A stretch of DNA of 64,000 bases from Polymorphobacter megasporae (GTDB taxonomy: Bacteria; Pseudomonadota; Alphaproteobacteria; Sphingomonadales; Sphingomonadaceae): positions 558,001 through 622,000 of the forward strand of contig NZ_CP081848.1 of assembly GCF_018982885.2 (NCBI RefSeq). The letters are read 5' to 3'. A program made the position numbers and the translations under genes. Below the pieces are notes generated by a model, which saw only the letters and a program-made list of their open reading frames with translations, was not told the origin of the DNA and did no database searches. Numbering within the stretch: position 1 is the stretch's first letter; each line of letters opens with the position of its first letter. Positions 44,475 through 53,718 of this stretch are shown one piece after another.

Positions 44475-45215
44475 TCAGATCGGCGCGAGCTTGCCGGCTG
44501 CGACGACAGGTCCCGTCGGCGCGCCCGTACGCGATCCGCCGGGGGGCTCGAGGCTGATCGCCAACGTCGCGCCGCTACTCATCTCGGCGCGCAACGCGGC
44601 CGGAATACGGTGCGCTTGCGGATCCTTGAGGTCGATCACGCCGAGCGATCGCGGTGCGTCCTTGCCGACGATGATCCAGAGCTCAGGGGTCAGGCCCCGG
44701 CTCGAATCGGCAGCGGCCGGAGTCAGGATCACCGCGCCACGCGCCGGATCGTAGGTCGCCGTGATCAGCACTGCCTTGCTACTGTCGGTCGCTGCCATCG
44801 ACGCCGCGAGCAACGCGCCCGGCGGCTGCACCACCAGAGCCGGCACCGGTGCCGGGCCAGGGCGGCTGACGAGCAGCGCGATCGCGATTGCCGCAACGCC
44901 GCTCGCGCCGAACGCAACCGCACGCCAGACCGCCAGCGGCGCCCATAGCGATTTCGATGCCGCCGGGGTGCGCGAGGCGGCAACGCGGAACAGCTCGTGA
45001 TCGACCGCATCCCAGACCGCACGCGGGGCTTCGACCGGCGCGATTGCATCGGCCAGCGGAGCAAGTCGTGCCTGCCAGTCGGAAACTTCGCGCGCGAATG
45101 CCGGATCGCTCCGCAGGCGCAGCTCGGCACGCCGCATCGTTTGACCGTCGAGCGCGCCCAACGCGAAGTCGAGCGCCAAGGCCGCTTCGGAGCCTTCGGG
45201 AATCTCGTCGGTCAT
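44475..45215 (-). CDS. Anti-sigma factor (RskA type)
   Basis: A 246-residue membrane-bound anti-sigma factor. The N-terminal cytosolic sigma-binding helices (LALDFALGALDGQTMRRAEL, then VSDWQARLAPLADAIAP) come first, then a single transmembrane segment (AVFGASGVAAIAIALLV region, about residues 92-112) and a periplasmic RskA domain (SKAVLITATYDPARGAVI, then LTPELWIIVGKDAPRSLGVI and TLAISLEPPGGS). No zinc-binding HxxxCxxC is present, as expected for this class. It overlaps the sigma gene by four bases (ATGA), so the two are coupled; release probably needs regulated proteolysis (family knowledge). Confidence 0.92.
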   Translation of the reverse strand: MTDEIPEGSEAALALDFALGALDGQTMRRAELRLRSDPAFAREVSDWQARLAPLADAIAPVEAPRAVWDAVDHELFRVAASRTPAASKSLWAPLAVWRAVAFGASGVAAIAIALLVSRPGPAPVPALVVQPPGALLAASMAATDSSKAVLITATYDPARGAVILTPAAADSSRGLTPELWIIVGKDAPRSLGVIDLKDPQAHRIPAALRAEMSSGATLAISLEPPGGSRTGAPTGPVVAAGKLAPI

Positions 45216-45757
45216 GCCTCGAGCGCCGTCCGCATCCGCATCAGCCCACGCCGGACCCAGCTTTTCAAAGTCCCGATCGGCACACCCTCGCGATCGGACA
45301 TCGCCTCATACGTCAGGCCCTCGAAGTAAGCACTCCGAATGATCGCGGCGTGCTTGGGATCGAGTGTCGCAAGCGCCGCATTGACGCGCTTCGCATCATT
45401 GTGAGCGTCGATCACGACATCGGCACCGGGCGCGGTGTCGCGCACCTCCGCAGCGTCATCGAGCGTCGTCGTCGGGCGGCTGCCGCGCGCGCGCAGGCGG
45501 TCGATCGCACGGTTGCGCGCGATCGTGACCATCCATGTGATCGGGCTGGCACGCGTCGCGTCGAACTCCGCCGCCTTGCGCCAAACTGTGATGTAAACTT
45601 CCTGGAGCACGTCTTCCGCCTCGCCCCTTTCGAGCAAGATACGGAGGATAACACCAAACAGCTTCGCCGACGTCGCTTCGTAAAGCATCTTTAATGCATT
45701 GCGGTCTCCCGCGCCGATGCGGTCGAGCATCGACACCAGCCCCGCCGTGCCGCTCAC
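45212..45757 (-). CDS. ECF RNA polymerase sigma factor (SigK-like)
   Basis: A 181-residue sigma-70 family factor. Region 2 reads LKMLYEATSAKLFGVILRIL, then RGEAEDVLQEVYITVWRKA and ITWMVTIARNRAIDRLR. Region 4 reads LDPKHAAIIRSAYFEGLTYE, then MSDREGVPIGTLKSWVRRGL. It directs RNA polymerase to stress promoters under the control of the RskA-type protein encoded just downstream. The GTG at 45757 overlaps the TGA of mlaF by four bases, so the sigma gene also belongs to the alr-mlaE-mlaF transcript. Likely targets include its own unit and the fasciclin gene (inference). Confidence 0.92.
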   Translation of the reverse strand: MSGTAGLVSMLDRIGAGDRNALKMLYEATSAKLFGVILRILLERGEAEDVLQEVYITVWRKAAEFDATRASPITWMVTIARNRAIDRLRARGSRPTTTLDDAAEVRDTAPGADVVIDAHNDAKRVNAALATLDPKHAAIIRSAYFEGLTYEAMSDREGVPIGTLKSWVRRGLMRMRTALEA

Positions 45758-46515
45758 GCGGTCTTTATCTGCATTTTGATCGGCCCCTCTGCACGGCCAT
45801 TTACGAATTGATCGACGTATTCGTTCCCGCTGGCATCGATTTTTGCGACGGGGCCGTTCCAGATCATCCGTCCAGAATAAAGCATGGCGATCCGGTCGGC
45901 AATCTTGCGCGCGCTCGCCATGTCGTGGGTGATCGTCAGCGCGGTGATCTTGAGGTCACGGACGAGGTCGACGATCAGGTCGTTGATGACGTCGGCCATG
46001 ATCGGATCGAGCCCGGTGGTCGGCTCGTCGAAAAAGATTATTTCAGGCCGCACCGCAATCGCACGCGCCAGCGCGACGCGCTTCTGCATACCCCCCGACA
46101 GCTCCGACGGCCGCAAATCGGCGATGTCGGCACCGAGCCCGACCTGTGCGAGATTGTCGATCGCCGCCGCCCTGAGCGACGCCGCGCCGCGCCCGCGCGG
46201 CAGTGCGAAGCTGACGTTGCGCCAGACGGGGAGCGAATCGAAGAGCGCGCCGCCCTGAAACAGCATCCCGAACTTCGCACGGTGGTCGGCGAGCGCACGA
46301 CCTTGGAGATTGGTGACCTCGACCCCGTCGACCTTGATGCTTCCCGAATCGACCTTGAGCAGCCCAAGGATCGATTTTATCAGCACCGACTTGCCGGTCC
46401 CCGACCCGCCGATGACGACCATCGAGGTGCCCGCCGCAATCTCGAGATCGACCCCGGCGAGGACGATTTTCGACCCGAAGCGCTTGTGGACGCCGCTGAG
46501 CTCGATCTTGTTCAT
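45754..46515 (-). CDS. mlaF: Phospholipid transport ATPase MlaF
   Basis: A 253-residue ABC ATPase of the Mla (Ttg2A) class, which powers lipid transport between outer and inner membrane. It has Walker A GGSGTGKSVLIK, the Q-loop region FGMLFQGGALFDSLPVWRN, signature LSGGMQKRVALARA, Walker B IIFFDEPTTGLDP and switch LTITHDM. FGMLFQGGALFDS is characteristic of this subgroup. It follows mlaE with a one-base TGATG overlap and is itself coupled to the sigma gene. MlaD and the periplasmic lipid carriers are not in this window. Confidence 0.93.
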   Translation of the reverse strand: MNKIELSGVHKRFGSKIVLAGVDLEIAAGTSMVVIGGSGTGKSVLIKSILGLLKVDSGSIKVDGVEVTNLQGRALADHRAKFGMLFQGGALFDSLPVWRNVSFALPRGRGAASLRAAAIDNLAQVGLGADIADLRPSELSGGMQKRVALARAIAVRPEIIFFDEPTTGLDPIMADVINDLIVDLVRDLKITALTITHDMASARKIADRIAMLYSGRMIWNGPVAKIDASGNEYVDQFVNGRAEGPIKMQIKTA

Positions 46516-47315
46516 CAGCCGCCGCCAAAGACGATGACGGTGATGATCAGGTTCGACATCAGGATCAGGATGAACGCGCTGACGACGGCGTTGGTCGTCG
46601 CCTTGCCGACCCCGGCCGCGCCGCCGTTCGAATGAAAGCCGTGGTAGCAGCCCATCAGCGCGATGATGAAGCCGAACACCGCCGCCTTGACCATCGACGA
46701 GACGACGTCGTCGGTCTTGAGGAACGAGACCGTCGTCCGGATATAGCCCGCGCCGTTGAAGTTGAGCCGGTACGTCGCCAGCAGATACCCGCCAAGGACA
46801 CCGATGATGTTCGACACCAGCACGAGCAGCGGCATGACCACGACCGCGGCAACGACGCGCGGCGCGATCAGGTAGCGATACGGATCGGTCCGCAGGGTCG
46901 TCAGGGCGTCGATCTGTTCGGTCACCCGCATCGTCCCGAGCTCGGCCGCCATCGCCGACGACACCCGCCCCGCGACCATCAATCCGCCGAGCACCGGGCC
47001 CAACTCACGGACGATACCGATCACCGTCACCGCCGGCACCGTCGACGAAGCGTTGAAGCGGCTGCCGCCGATGAAAATCTGCTGCGCCAGCGCCGAACCG
47101 GTAAACAGCGCGGTCATGCCGACGACGGGCAGCGAGAAATAGCCGATGACGATCATCTGCTCGGCGAGCCGCGCCGGATAATATGGCGGCAGCAGCGCGC
47201 GGGTGATCGCCTCCCACGCGAACATCACGACCCGCCCGACCGACGCAAGGCCGCCAAGGACGAAGCGTCCGATCGCGCGGAGCACACCGAGGATATCGTG
47301 GGGAACGCCGGTCAT
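46515..47315 (-). CDS. mlaE: Phospholipid transport permease MlaE
   Basis: A 266-residue inner-membrane permease with about five hydrophobic segments. The MlaE/YrbE signature is present: VVGMTALFTGSALAQQI, then VPAVTVIGIVRELGPVLGGL, AELGTMRVTEQIDALTTLRT and FGFIIALMGCYHGFHSNGGA. Its start overlaps the end of alr by four bases and its stop overlaps mlaF, so these three genes form one tightly coupled unit. The complex removes or inserts phospholipids to keep outer-membrane asymmetry. Confidence 0.93.
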   Translation of the reverse strand: MTGVPHDILGVLRAIGRFVLGGLASVGRVVMFAWEAITRALLPPYYPARLAEQMIVIGYFSLPVVGMTALFTGSALAQQIFIGGSRFNASSTVPAVTVIGIVRELGPVLGGLMVAGRVSSAMAAELGTMRVTEQIDALTTLRTDPYRYLIAPRVVAAVVVMPLLVLVSNIIGVLGGYLLATYRLNFNGAGYIRTTVSFLKTDDVVSSMVKAAVFGFIIALMGCYHGFHSNGGAAGVGKATTNAVVSAFILILMSNLIITVIVFGGG

Positions 47316-48325
47316 TGGTATGCACGCGCATAGCGGTGGCCGAGGCCGGTTAGCAACTCATACCGCGACCGCCCCGAAGCCGCCGCCGCGCGGACGAGGT
47401 CGAAATCGACGCGCAGCCATCCGCCCTCGGTCACATCCGCGCCGGTGACGTCGACCGCAACGAGGTCCATCGACACACGTCCGATCACCGGACACGCAAC
47501 GTCGCCGGCAAAGGCTTGGCCGATGTTCGACATCGCCCTCGGGTAGCCGTCGGCGTAACCGATGTTGAGCACGGCGACGCGAGTCGGACGCGCCGCGATC
47601 CACGTTGCCCCATAGCCGACGCTGTCGCCGGGAGCGATGTCGCGGACCTGGACCACCCGCGCGGCCAGCCCCGCGACCGGGGCAGCTCCGGCGGTGCCGC
47701 CGTACAGCCCGATGCCGGGGCGGGTCAGTCCGAACGCATAGTCGGGGCCGAGCATGATCCCCGACGAATTCGCGAGGCTGGTGCGACGAGCGGGGACTGC
47801 GGCGACGACCTCGCGGAAGGCGGCGAGCTGGCGCGCGTTCATCGGATCAGCGGGGGATTCGGCGCACGCGAGGTGGCTGTGGAGCGTGTCGATCGCCAGC
47901 CCGTCTAGCAGCCCGAGATCGGCGCGCGCGAGGCCGAGCCGGTTGATGCCGGTATCGACCATGACGTCGCACGGCCGGGTCGTCGCGCTGCGCCAGGCGG
48001 CGACCTGCGCCGGCGTGCACAGCACCGGGACCGCGGCGGACTCGAGCGCGGTCGCCAGCTCATCGTGCTGGACGCCGTGGAGGACCGCGAGCCGCGCGCC
48101 GTCGGGCATTGCCCCGAGCGCCGCCACCTCGGCCCACGATGCGACGAAGAAATCGCGGCACCCGGCGCGGGCGAGCGCGGACACGATCTCGACCGCGCCG
48201 AGTCCGTACGCATCGGCCTTGACCGCCGCCCCGCACGTGGCCGCGCCCGACGCGTGCGCAAGGTGCCGCCAGTTATCGGCGAGCGCGCCGAGATCGATCG
48301 TCAGGCGGAGATTGGCGGTATCCAT
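47312..48325 (-). CDS. alr: Alanine racemase
   Basis: A 337-residue PLP enzyme converting L- to D-alanine for peptidoglycan. The PLP lysine is Lys36 in AAVKADAYGLGAVEI; substrate and cofactor loops appear as HSHLACAESPADP and ANSSGIMLG, and the catalytic tyrosine lies in DSVGYGATWIA. The C-terminal beta-barrel has GYADGYPRAMSN and VSMDLVAVDVTG. It is somewhat shorter than the common 360-380 residues but keeps all active-site blocks. It is the first gene of the alr-mlaE-mlaF-sigma-antisigma run. In many alphaproteobacteria alr follows dnaB directly; here a PEP-CTERM gene separates them. Confidence 0.93.
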   Translation of the reverse strand: MDTANLRLTIDLGALADNWRHLAHASGAATCGAAVKADAYGLGAVEIVSALARAGCRDFFVASWAEVAALGAMPDGARLAVLHGVQHDELATALESAAVPVLCTPAQVAAWRSATTRPCDVMVDTGINRLGLARADLGLLDGLAIDTLHSHLACAESPADPMNARQLAAFREVVAAVPARRTSLANSSGIMLGPDYAFGLTRPGIGLYGGTAGAAPVAGLAARVVQVRDIAPGDSVGYGATWIAARPTRVAVLNIGYADGYPRAMSNIGQAFAGDVACPVIGRVSMDLVAVDVTGADVTEGGWLRVDFDLVRAAAASGRSRYELLTGLGHRYARAYQ

Positions 48326-48424
48326 TTTCGCCCCCGCGCTTACGCGACGACGCGCGCGGAAGGCAAACCTCCCGCGCGCGTCTGCGATGTCCGATGTCGA
48401 CGCGGCGGTGCCGCGGTGGCCGTG

Positions 48425-48450
48425 GCCGCCGTCCCCGCGGGGACGGCGGC
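48425..48450 (-). terminator. GC-rich hairpin after the PEP-CTERM gene
   Basis: GCCGCCGTCCCC at 48425-48436 and GGGGACGGCGGC at 48439-48450 form a 12-bp perfect stem with a 2-base spacer. It lies just past the stop at 48458 of the minus-strand PEP-CTERM gene and before alr. No T tract is seen. Confidence 0.55.
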
Positions 48451-48457
48451 GGCAACA

Positions 48458-49609
48458 TCAAGCGGCGACGACGCGCGCCATCGGGCGGCGGGTGGCGAGC
48501 CCGACGAGGCCGAAGCCGGCGAGCAGCAGCGCCCACTCGCCCGGTTCCGGGATCGTCGCGGCGATCCGCTCAATGCTCGCCGTCGCGCCGATCGACGAAA
48601 AGTCGGCGAAGGTCGGCTTGTAGGTCGTGCCAGTCAGCCGGAAGTAAGCCGAAGCATAGTCGGTCGGCAGGACCGACGACGTGTTCAGCGAGCCAAAGGT
48701 ATTGCCGGACACGACGTTGTTCGACCCGCCAATGACATTCAAGTTGACGAAGTGGGGCGCACCGGGCTGCGACGACAGGAAGTTGTTGGTGATGAAGCTA
48801 TCGACGCAGCCATAGCAGGCGACGCCCTGCGACATCAGGCCGTTGATGATGTTCCCCGTCATGGTGATGCGCAGGCTACCCGTCGCGGACCCCAGGAATG
48901 AGGTGAATCCCTGGGTCATGCCGGTCGCGATATTATCGATGACCTTGATGTCCGACTGGACAGGCAGTCCGCCGGTGCTGGCAAGCTGGACGCAATCAGG
49001 GTGCGCGCCCGCCTGCGGCTTGCTGCCGCTGCAGCTATTGTTGGCGATGACCACATTATGGTCGTTGTACGCATCGTAGCCGTCCTTCGTCGCGCCGACG
49101 ACCTTGTTACCGGTCAGCGTGATGTAGCTCGATCCGGTGACGCCGACTCCGACGCCGACGTTGGTGAAGGTCGAGTTCGTCACACTTGCATTGGTGACAC
49201 CCTCCAGCCCGACTCCGGTTTCGCCGTCGGTGCCGCTTGCCACCACGGTGAGCTTGTCAAAGGAAAGGTTGCTGCTTTTGTAGACGACAATCCCTCGGCC
49301 GTACGCCGTCGGACCGCCCGTCGAGTCGTACCGTCCACCAACGACCTTGATATTATTGACCGACTGAAACTTGAGCGTCCCGATGAAGGTCGCTTTCGTT
49401 GCATCGATCGTGATCGCCTTCGTGGCGGTCTTATTCTGGAGCGACGTGGTGCCGGCAAACGTCCCCGACAGCCGGATGGTGTCGCCGCTCACCGCCGTCT
49501 TCCAGATGCTCATTATGGTCGAAGATGTCGCATAGAGGATTTTTGCGTCTGCCGGAATCGACACGCCGACGGCACAGACAAGAGCAAAATGCTTAATAAG
49601 CTTAATCAT
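48458..49609 (-). CDS. PEP-CTERM protein with parallel beta-helix
   Basis: A secreted protein of 383 residues. The signal peptide is IKLIKHFALVCAVGVSIPADA. A right-handed beta-helix follows, made of repeated short strands with Asn/Val/Gly turns (NNIKVVGGRYDSTGG, NASVTNSTFTNVGVGVGV, SYITLTGNKVVGATKDG, NHNVVIANNSCSGS), a fold used by polysaccharide lyases and adhesins. The tail is IPEPGEWALLLAGFGLVGLA with RRP, the PEP-CTERM sorting signal. The ATG at 49609 has GGAG upstream. It interrupts the usual dnaB-alr adjacency and is flanked by AT-rich DNA (49610-50096), which suggests later gain. A catalytic role cannot be shown. Confidence 0.85.
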   Translation of the reverse strand: MIKLIKHFALVCAVGVSIPADAKILYATSSTIMSIWKTAVSGDTIRLSGTFAGTTSLQNKTATKAITIDATKATFIGTLKFQSVNNIKVVGGRYDSTGGPTAYGRGIVVYKSSNLSFDKLTVVASGTDGETGVGLEGVTNASVTNSTFTNVGVGVGVTGSSYITLTGNKVVGATKDGYDAYNDHNVVIANNSCSGSKPQAGAHPDCVQLASTGGLPVQSDIKVIDNIATGMTQGFTSFLGSATGSLRITMTGNIINGLMSQGVACYGCVDSFITNNFLSSQPGAPHFVNLNVIGGSNNVVSGNTFGSLNTSSVLPTDYASAYFRLTGTTYKPTFADFSSIGATASIERIAATIPEPGEWALLLAGFGLVGLATRRPMARVVAA

Positions 49610-50096
49610 AATACGCAACTCCACAAATACACACGTTACTATTTTATAAACAACTCTCCGACCGTATGCTCTTCGAACTGCTTCCCTGTTACTATGAGGC
49701 CCAACTGTCCGTACCCCCAGCTACGAGATTGGTTGCACGATTCACAGAGTAGAAAAGTGGTTTATCCAAATTAGTATTCAATCTTGTCATTTAGACTCTG
49801 TGATTTGCAGTACGAATAAATTCTGTACTTTGCTGTGCCGACGGATGCGTTGATAATATGTTTACGAGCTGCAGAGAGGGTCGTACCCGACTCACAGATC
49901 GCATCCGATGTTGCGTATATCAGAGACATGACTGTCCTAGCGACGCAGCGCCCCACGCCGCGTCCGCCGTCATCAAGTAATCGTCTGTTAAGGGACGCTC
50001 AGCGGGCGAGAGCGATCAGCGTACGACAAGTGTACGCAACGTGACCGCAGAAGCGATCGTCAGCTGCCAGTCATGAGTAGTCGCGCGTTGCGCGGG
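49610..50096. other. AT-rich intergenic stretch between dnaB and the PEP-CTERM gene
   Basis: Nearly 500 bases, with much lower GC than the surrounding chromosome. No credible gene on either strand (frames of 61 and 69 residues have no domain). It holds the promoter of the PEP-CTERM gene and the end of the dnaB transcript. Confidence 0.5.
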
Positions 50097-51602
50097 TCAG
50101 TCGTACCGCTCGGGCAGATACGCATCGTTAGCCCGGTCGCTGAATTTTGTCGTCGTCTTGTGGAATGTAAGTGGCACAGTACCGGTCGAGCCGTGGCGCT
50201 GCTTGGCAACGATGACTTCGGCAAGTCCGTGAAGCTTCTCGGCGCGCTCTTTCCACTTGGCGTATTTCTCGATGTCTTCTTCGTCAGGCTGCTTCATCGC
50301 GTGATAATATTCTTCGCGATAGATAAACAGGACGATGTCGGCGTCCTGCTCGATCGTCCCCGATTCACGCAAGTCGGCGAGCTGCGGCCGCTTGTCCTCG
50401 CGGTTCTCGACCGCACGGCTGAGCTGCGACAGCGCGAGCACCGGCACCTCGAGCTCTTTCGCCAGCGTCTTCAATCCGCGGGTGATCTCGGAGATTTCCT
50501 GGACGCGATTCTCGTTCGCCGACTTCGCCGACCCCTGGAGGAGCTGGAGATAGTCGACGACGATGATCCCGACCCCCTTCTGGCGCTTCAACCGCCGCGC
50601 CCGCGTCCGCAGCGCCGCGATCGACAGCGCCGGCGTGTCGTCAATGTAGAGCGGCAGCTCGCTCAACTGCCCCGCGGCGCGCGCGAGGCTGTTGAATTCG
50701 GACTGGCTGATCTTGCCCATCCGCAGATTTTCCGAATTGACCCCCGACTGTTCGGCGAGGACGCGCGTCGCGAGCTGGTCGGCAGACATTTCGAGGCTGA
50801 AGAACGCGACCCCCGCCCCGCTCGACTGGCCCGGCTCGACGCCGTCGGCCTTGTCGCGTAGGAACCGCGCCGCCGCCGAGAACGCCATGTTGGTCGCAAG
50901 GCTGGTCTTTCCCATCGCCGGACGCGACGCGAGGATGATCAGGTCGGACTTGTGCAGCCCGCCGATCTTGGCGTTGATCGCGTCGAGCCCGGTCGTGTAG
51001 CCCGACAGATGCCCGCCCGACTTCATCGCGCGGTCGGCCATCTCGACCGCAAGCCGCGTCGCCTGGCCGAAGGTCTTGACCGATCCCGACACCTCGCCCT
51101 GCTCGGCGACCTTGTAGAGCGCGAGTTCGGCGGCCTCGATCTGCTTCAACGGCTCGACACCGGCACCGGTGTCGAAGGCATTGGTCGCCATGTCGCGCCC
51201 GACGCGGATCATTTCGCGAAGCAGCGCGAGGTCGTAGATCTGCTGGGCGAAGTCGCGCGCCGCGATCAGCGCAGCGGACTGCTCGGTCAGGCTCGCGAGA
51301 TATGCAGTGCCGCCGATCGCCATCATATCGGGATCGGCGTCGAACAGCGGCTTGAGCGTCACCGGCGTCGCGACCATCCGCCGGTCGATCAGCATCAGGA
51401 TCGCGTCGTACACCCGTCCATGGAGCGGCTCGAAGAAATGCTGGCTGCCGAGCTTTAGCTGGACGTCCTCGACGAGCCGGTTGTCGATCATCATCGCCCC
51501 GAGCAACGCCGCCTCGGCCTCGACATTATGCGGCAGCGCCGCTGCGGGAACGAGCGCGATCGGCGTGGCGGCGGCGGGTGTGTAGGGTGTTGGAAGCTGC
51601 AT
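50097..51602 (-). CDS. dnaB: Replicative DNA helicase DnaB
   Basis: A 501-residue hexameric helicase. The N-terminal primase-interaction domain reads PHNVEAEAALLGAMMIDNRL, then HFFEPLHGRVYDAILMLID. The RecA-like motor has Walker A in ILASRPAMGKTSLATNMAFS, FFSLEMSADQLATRVL, Walker B in GIIVVDYLQLLQGS, and the arginine-finger region ADLRESGTIEQDADIVLFIY. The start at 51602 (MQLPTPYTPAAA) is chosen since the upstream open frame is antisense to the HAD gene. It has the usual length, no intein, and is the only copy here. It runs alone and is divergent from the HAD-dapD unit. Confidence 0.97.
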   Translation of the reverse strand: MQLPTPYTPAAATPIALVPAAALPHNVEAEAALLGAMMIDNRLVEDVQLKLGSQHFFEPLHGRVYDAILMLIDRRMVATPVTLKPLFDADPDMMAIGGTAYLASLTEQSAALIAARDFAQQIYDLALLREMIRVGRDMATNAFDTGAGVEPLKQIEAAELALYKVAEQGEVSGSVKTFGQATRLAVEMADRAMKSGGHLSGYTTGLDAINAKIGGLHKSDLIILASRPAMGKTSLATNMAFSAAARFLRDKADGVEPGQSSGAGVAFFSLEMSADQLATRVLAEQSGVNSENLRMGKISQSEFNSLARAAGQLSELPLYIDDTPALSIAALRTRARRLKRQKGVGIIVVDYLQLLQGSAKSANENRVQEISEITRGLKTLAKELEVPVLALSQLSRAVENREDKRPQLADLRESGTIEQDADIVLFIYREEYYHAMKQPDEEDIEKYAKWKERAEKLHGLAEVIVAKQRHGSTGTVPLTFHKTTTKFSDRANDAYLPERYD

Positions 51603-51732
51603 CGATCGCTTGTCGCGCAATCCCATCATCGGGACAAATTCTGCAGGGGATAACTCGGTGGGAAACCGTGCCTGAACCGTGTGGATGAGAAATATTTTCC
51701 ACGTTACCGGCCCACCCGCTACACACCCCGCC

Positions 51733-52410
51733 ATGCCGCACCCGCTGAGCCACATCGACGCCTGGATCTTCGATCTCGACAACACGCTGTACCCGGCGAA
51801 GACCAACCTGTTCGCGCAGATCGATGCACGAATGGGGGCGTATGTCGCGCGCCTGCTCGGGGTCGACGCGGTCGAGGCGCATCGGGTCCAGAAGGGGTTC
51901 TTCCACCAGCACGGCACGACGCTGCGCGGGTTGATGGACGAGCACGGCGTCGACCCGCACCATTTCCTCGACGACGTCCACGACATCGACCTGAGCGTCG
52001 TCGCCCACGCGCCGCTCCTCGTCGAATCGATCGCGCGCCTGCCGGGGCGCAAGCTGATCTTCACCAACGCCGACACGCCGTACGCCGCGAAGGTGCTCGA
52101 CCGGCTCGGGCTCGAGGGCGCGTTCGAGGCGATCTACGACGTCCACGCGATGGCGTATCTGCCAAAGCCCGACATCCGAGCGTATCGAGGCCTGTGCGAA
52201 ACGCACGATATCGACCCCGCACGCGCGCTGTTCGCCGACGACATGGAGCGGAATCTCGCCCCCGCCAAGGCGATCGGCATGGCGACGGTGTGGGTCGACA
52301 ACGGCTCCGAACAGGGGCCGCGCCACCCCGCCCCCGACTTCATCGATTACCGAATCACCGACGTATCCGACTGGCTCGCGGGCGTCGTCACCGAACTGGA
52401 GGCCGCATGA
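51733..52410 (+). CDS. HAD-family pyrimidine 5'-nucleotidase-like phosphatase
   Basis: A 225-residue HAD hydrolase. Motif I is [18 protein letters not shown], motif [19 protein letters not shown], a lysine in [14 protein letters not shown], and motif [33 protein letters not shown] is typical of the pyrimidine 5'-nucleotidase / SSM1 group that removes phosphate from pyrimidine nucleotides. The ATG at 51733 is chosen; upstream codons are antisense to dnaB's 5' region. Its stop overlaps the start of dapD by four bases (ATGA), a pairing common in Sphingomonadales. Confidence 0.9.
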   Translation: MPHPLSHIDAWIFDLDNTLYPAKTNLFAQIDARMGAYVARLLGVDAVEAHRVQKGFFHQHGTTLRGLMDEHGVDPHHFLDDVHDIDLSVVAHAPLLVESIARLPGRKLIFTNADTPYAAKVLDRLGLEGAFEAIYDVHAMAYLPKPDIRAYRGLCETHDIDPARALFADDMERNLAPAKAIGMATVWVDNGSEQGPRHPAPDFIDYRITDVSDWLAGVVTELEAA

Positions 52411-53255
52411 CCGACCTGCCCAACAACCTCATCGCCCCGATCGAGGCGGGCTGGGAAGCCCGCGCGTCGATCACCCCCGCTACCGACGGCGCAGTGCGTG
52501 CGGCGGTCGAGGCGGCGATCGCAGGCCTCGACAACGGCGACTTCCGCGTCGCCGAGCAGGTCGACGGTGAGTGGCGGGTCAATCAGTGGCTCAAGCAGGC
52601 AGTGCTGTTGTCGTTCCGACTGAGCGACAACACGCTGATCCCCGGGGCTCCCGGCAAGTCGAGCTGGTGGGACAAAGTCCCGTCGAAGTTCGACGGCTGG
52701 GGCGAAAACCGCTTCCGCAGCGCCGGCTTCCGCGCCGTCCCCGGCAGCATTGTTCGCCGCGGCGCGCACATCGCCCCGGGCGTCGTCCTGATGCCGAGCT
52801 TCGTCAACATCGGCGCGTACGTCGGCGAGGGCAGCATGATCGACGCGTGGGCGACGGTCGGATCGTGCGCGCAGATCGGCAAGGGGGTCCACATTTCGGG
52901 CGGCGCGGGGATCGGCGGGGTCCTCGAACCGCTCCAGGCCGGACCGGTGATCATCGAGGACGGTGCCTTCATCGGCGCGCGCGCCGAGGTCGCTGAAGGG
53001 GTCGTCGTCGGCACCGGCGCGGTGCTGTCGATGGGCGTCTATCTCGGCGCATCGACCAAGATCGTCGACCGCGCGACCGGCGAGGTCTTCATCGGGCGGG
53101 TCCCGCCGTACGCCGTCGTTGTGCCGGGAACGTTGCCCGGCAAGCCACTGCCGAATGGCGAGCCGGGGCCGAACCTGTATTGCGCGGTGATCGTCAAGCG
53201 CGTCGACGCCCAGACCCGGGCAAAGACCGCGATCAACGACCTGTTGCGCGACTAG
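52407..53255 (+). CDS. dapD: Tetrahydrodipicolinate N-succinyltransferase DapD
   Basis: A 282-residue acyltransferase that succinylates tetrahydrodipicolinate in lysine and diaminopimelate synthesis. The N-terminal helical domain ends before [13 protein letters not shown]. The left-handed beta-helix follows with hexapeptide turns ([40 protein letters not shown]) and the characteristic [20 protein letters not shown] and [20 protein letters not shown]. It works together with lysA further right and is coupled to the HAD gene. Its TAG overlaps the stop of the convergent PIN-domain gene (CTAG at 53252-53255). Confidence 0.97.
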   Translation: MTDLPNNLIAPIEAGWEARASITPATDGAVRAAVEAAIAGLDNGDFRVAEQVDGEWRVNQWLKQAVLLSFRLSDNTLIPGAPGKSSWWDKVPSKFDGWGENRFRSAGFRAVPGSIVRRGAHIAPGVVLMPSFVNIGAYVGEGSMIDAWATVGSCAQIGKGVHISGGAGIGGVLEPLQAGPVIIEDGAFIGARAEVAEGVVVGTGAVLSMGVYLGASTKIVDRATGEVFIGRVPPYAVVVPGTLPGKPLPNGEPGPNLYCAVIVKRVDAQTRAKTAINDLLRD

Positions 53256-53718
53256 CGGCGCCGCCGTGCCGACAGGACCATGCTCGCCGGATCGTCGTCC
53301 CACGGATTGAACACCGCCGCCCCGCTCAGCCGGACGTCGCGGACATTGCGCGTGACGAGATAGAGGTCGTGCTCGATCGCGGTCGCCGCGAGAAGCATGT
53401 CGATTACCGGCGGCGGATGGCCGGTGTCACGCTTGATCCGCCCGCTGATCGTGCCCCAGCGGCACGCGACTTCGTCTGAGACAGGCAGAATGCGGCCGGC
53501 AAAATTGGCGGCGAGGTTGGCGCATTGTGTTGCGATGATTGCGCGGCGAAAATCCTCGTCGGACAGGTTGGCGATCCCCTTGTCGAACTCTGCCAGTGAC
53601 AGGACGCTGATGTAGACCGTCGGCCCCGCCTGCGCCTTCGACCACGACTGCACTCGCCGATTACCGTTTGGTTTGATGATTTCCTGCGCGACGTGGTATC
53701 GAGCAGCCAGCCGATCAA
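53252..53718 (-). pseudogene. VapC-like PIN-domain toxin, frameshifted at its start
   Basis: The frame opened by the TTG at 53718, which overlaps the antitoxin stop, reads LIGWLLDTT, the start of a PIN nuclease with its first catalytic Asp, but then goes out of phase. The correct continuation (VAQEIIKP, then YISVLSLAEFDKGIANL, HPPPVIDMLLAATAIEHDLY and LVTRNVRDV) is in the neighbouring frame down to 53252. One base is missing, or two are extra, near 53695, where relatives have LLDTNVVxE. As written the toxin cannot be made in full. The PIN acids Glu (AEF) and Asp (VIDMLL, TRNVRD) remain. A sequencing error is the alternative. Confidence 0.75.

Noticed and set aside
51681-53255. 524-residue plus frame overlapping the HAD gene and containing dapD
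   Set aside because: The first half is an Arg/Pro-rich shadow of the HAD gene; only the last 282 residues (dapD) are real.
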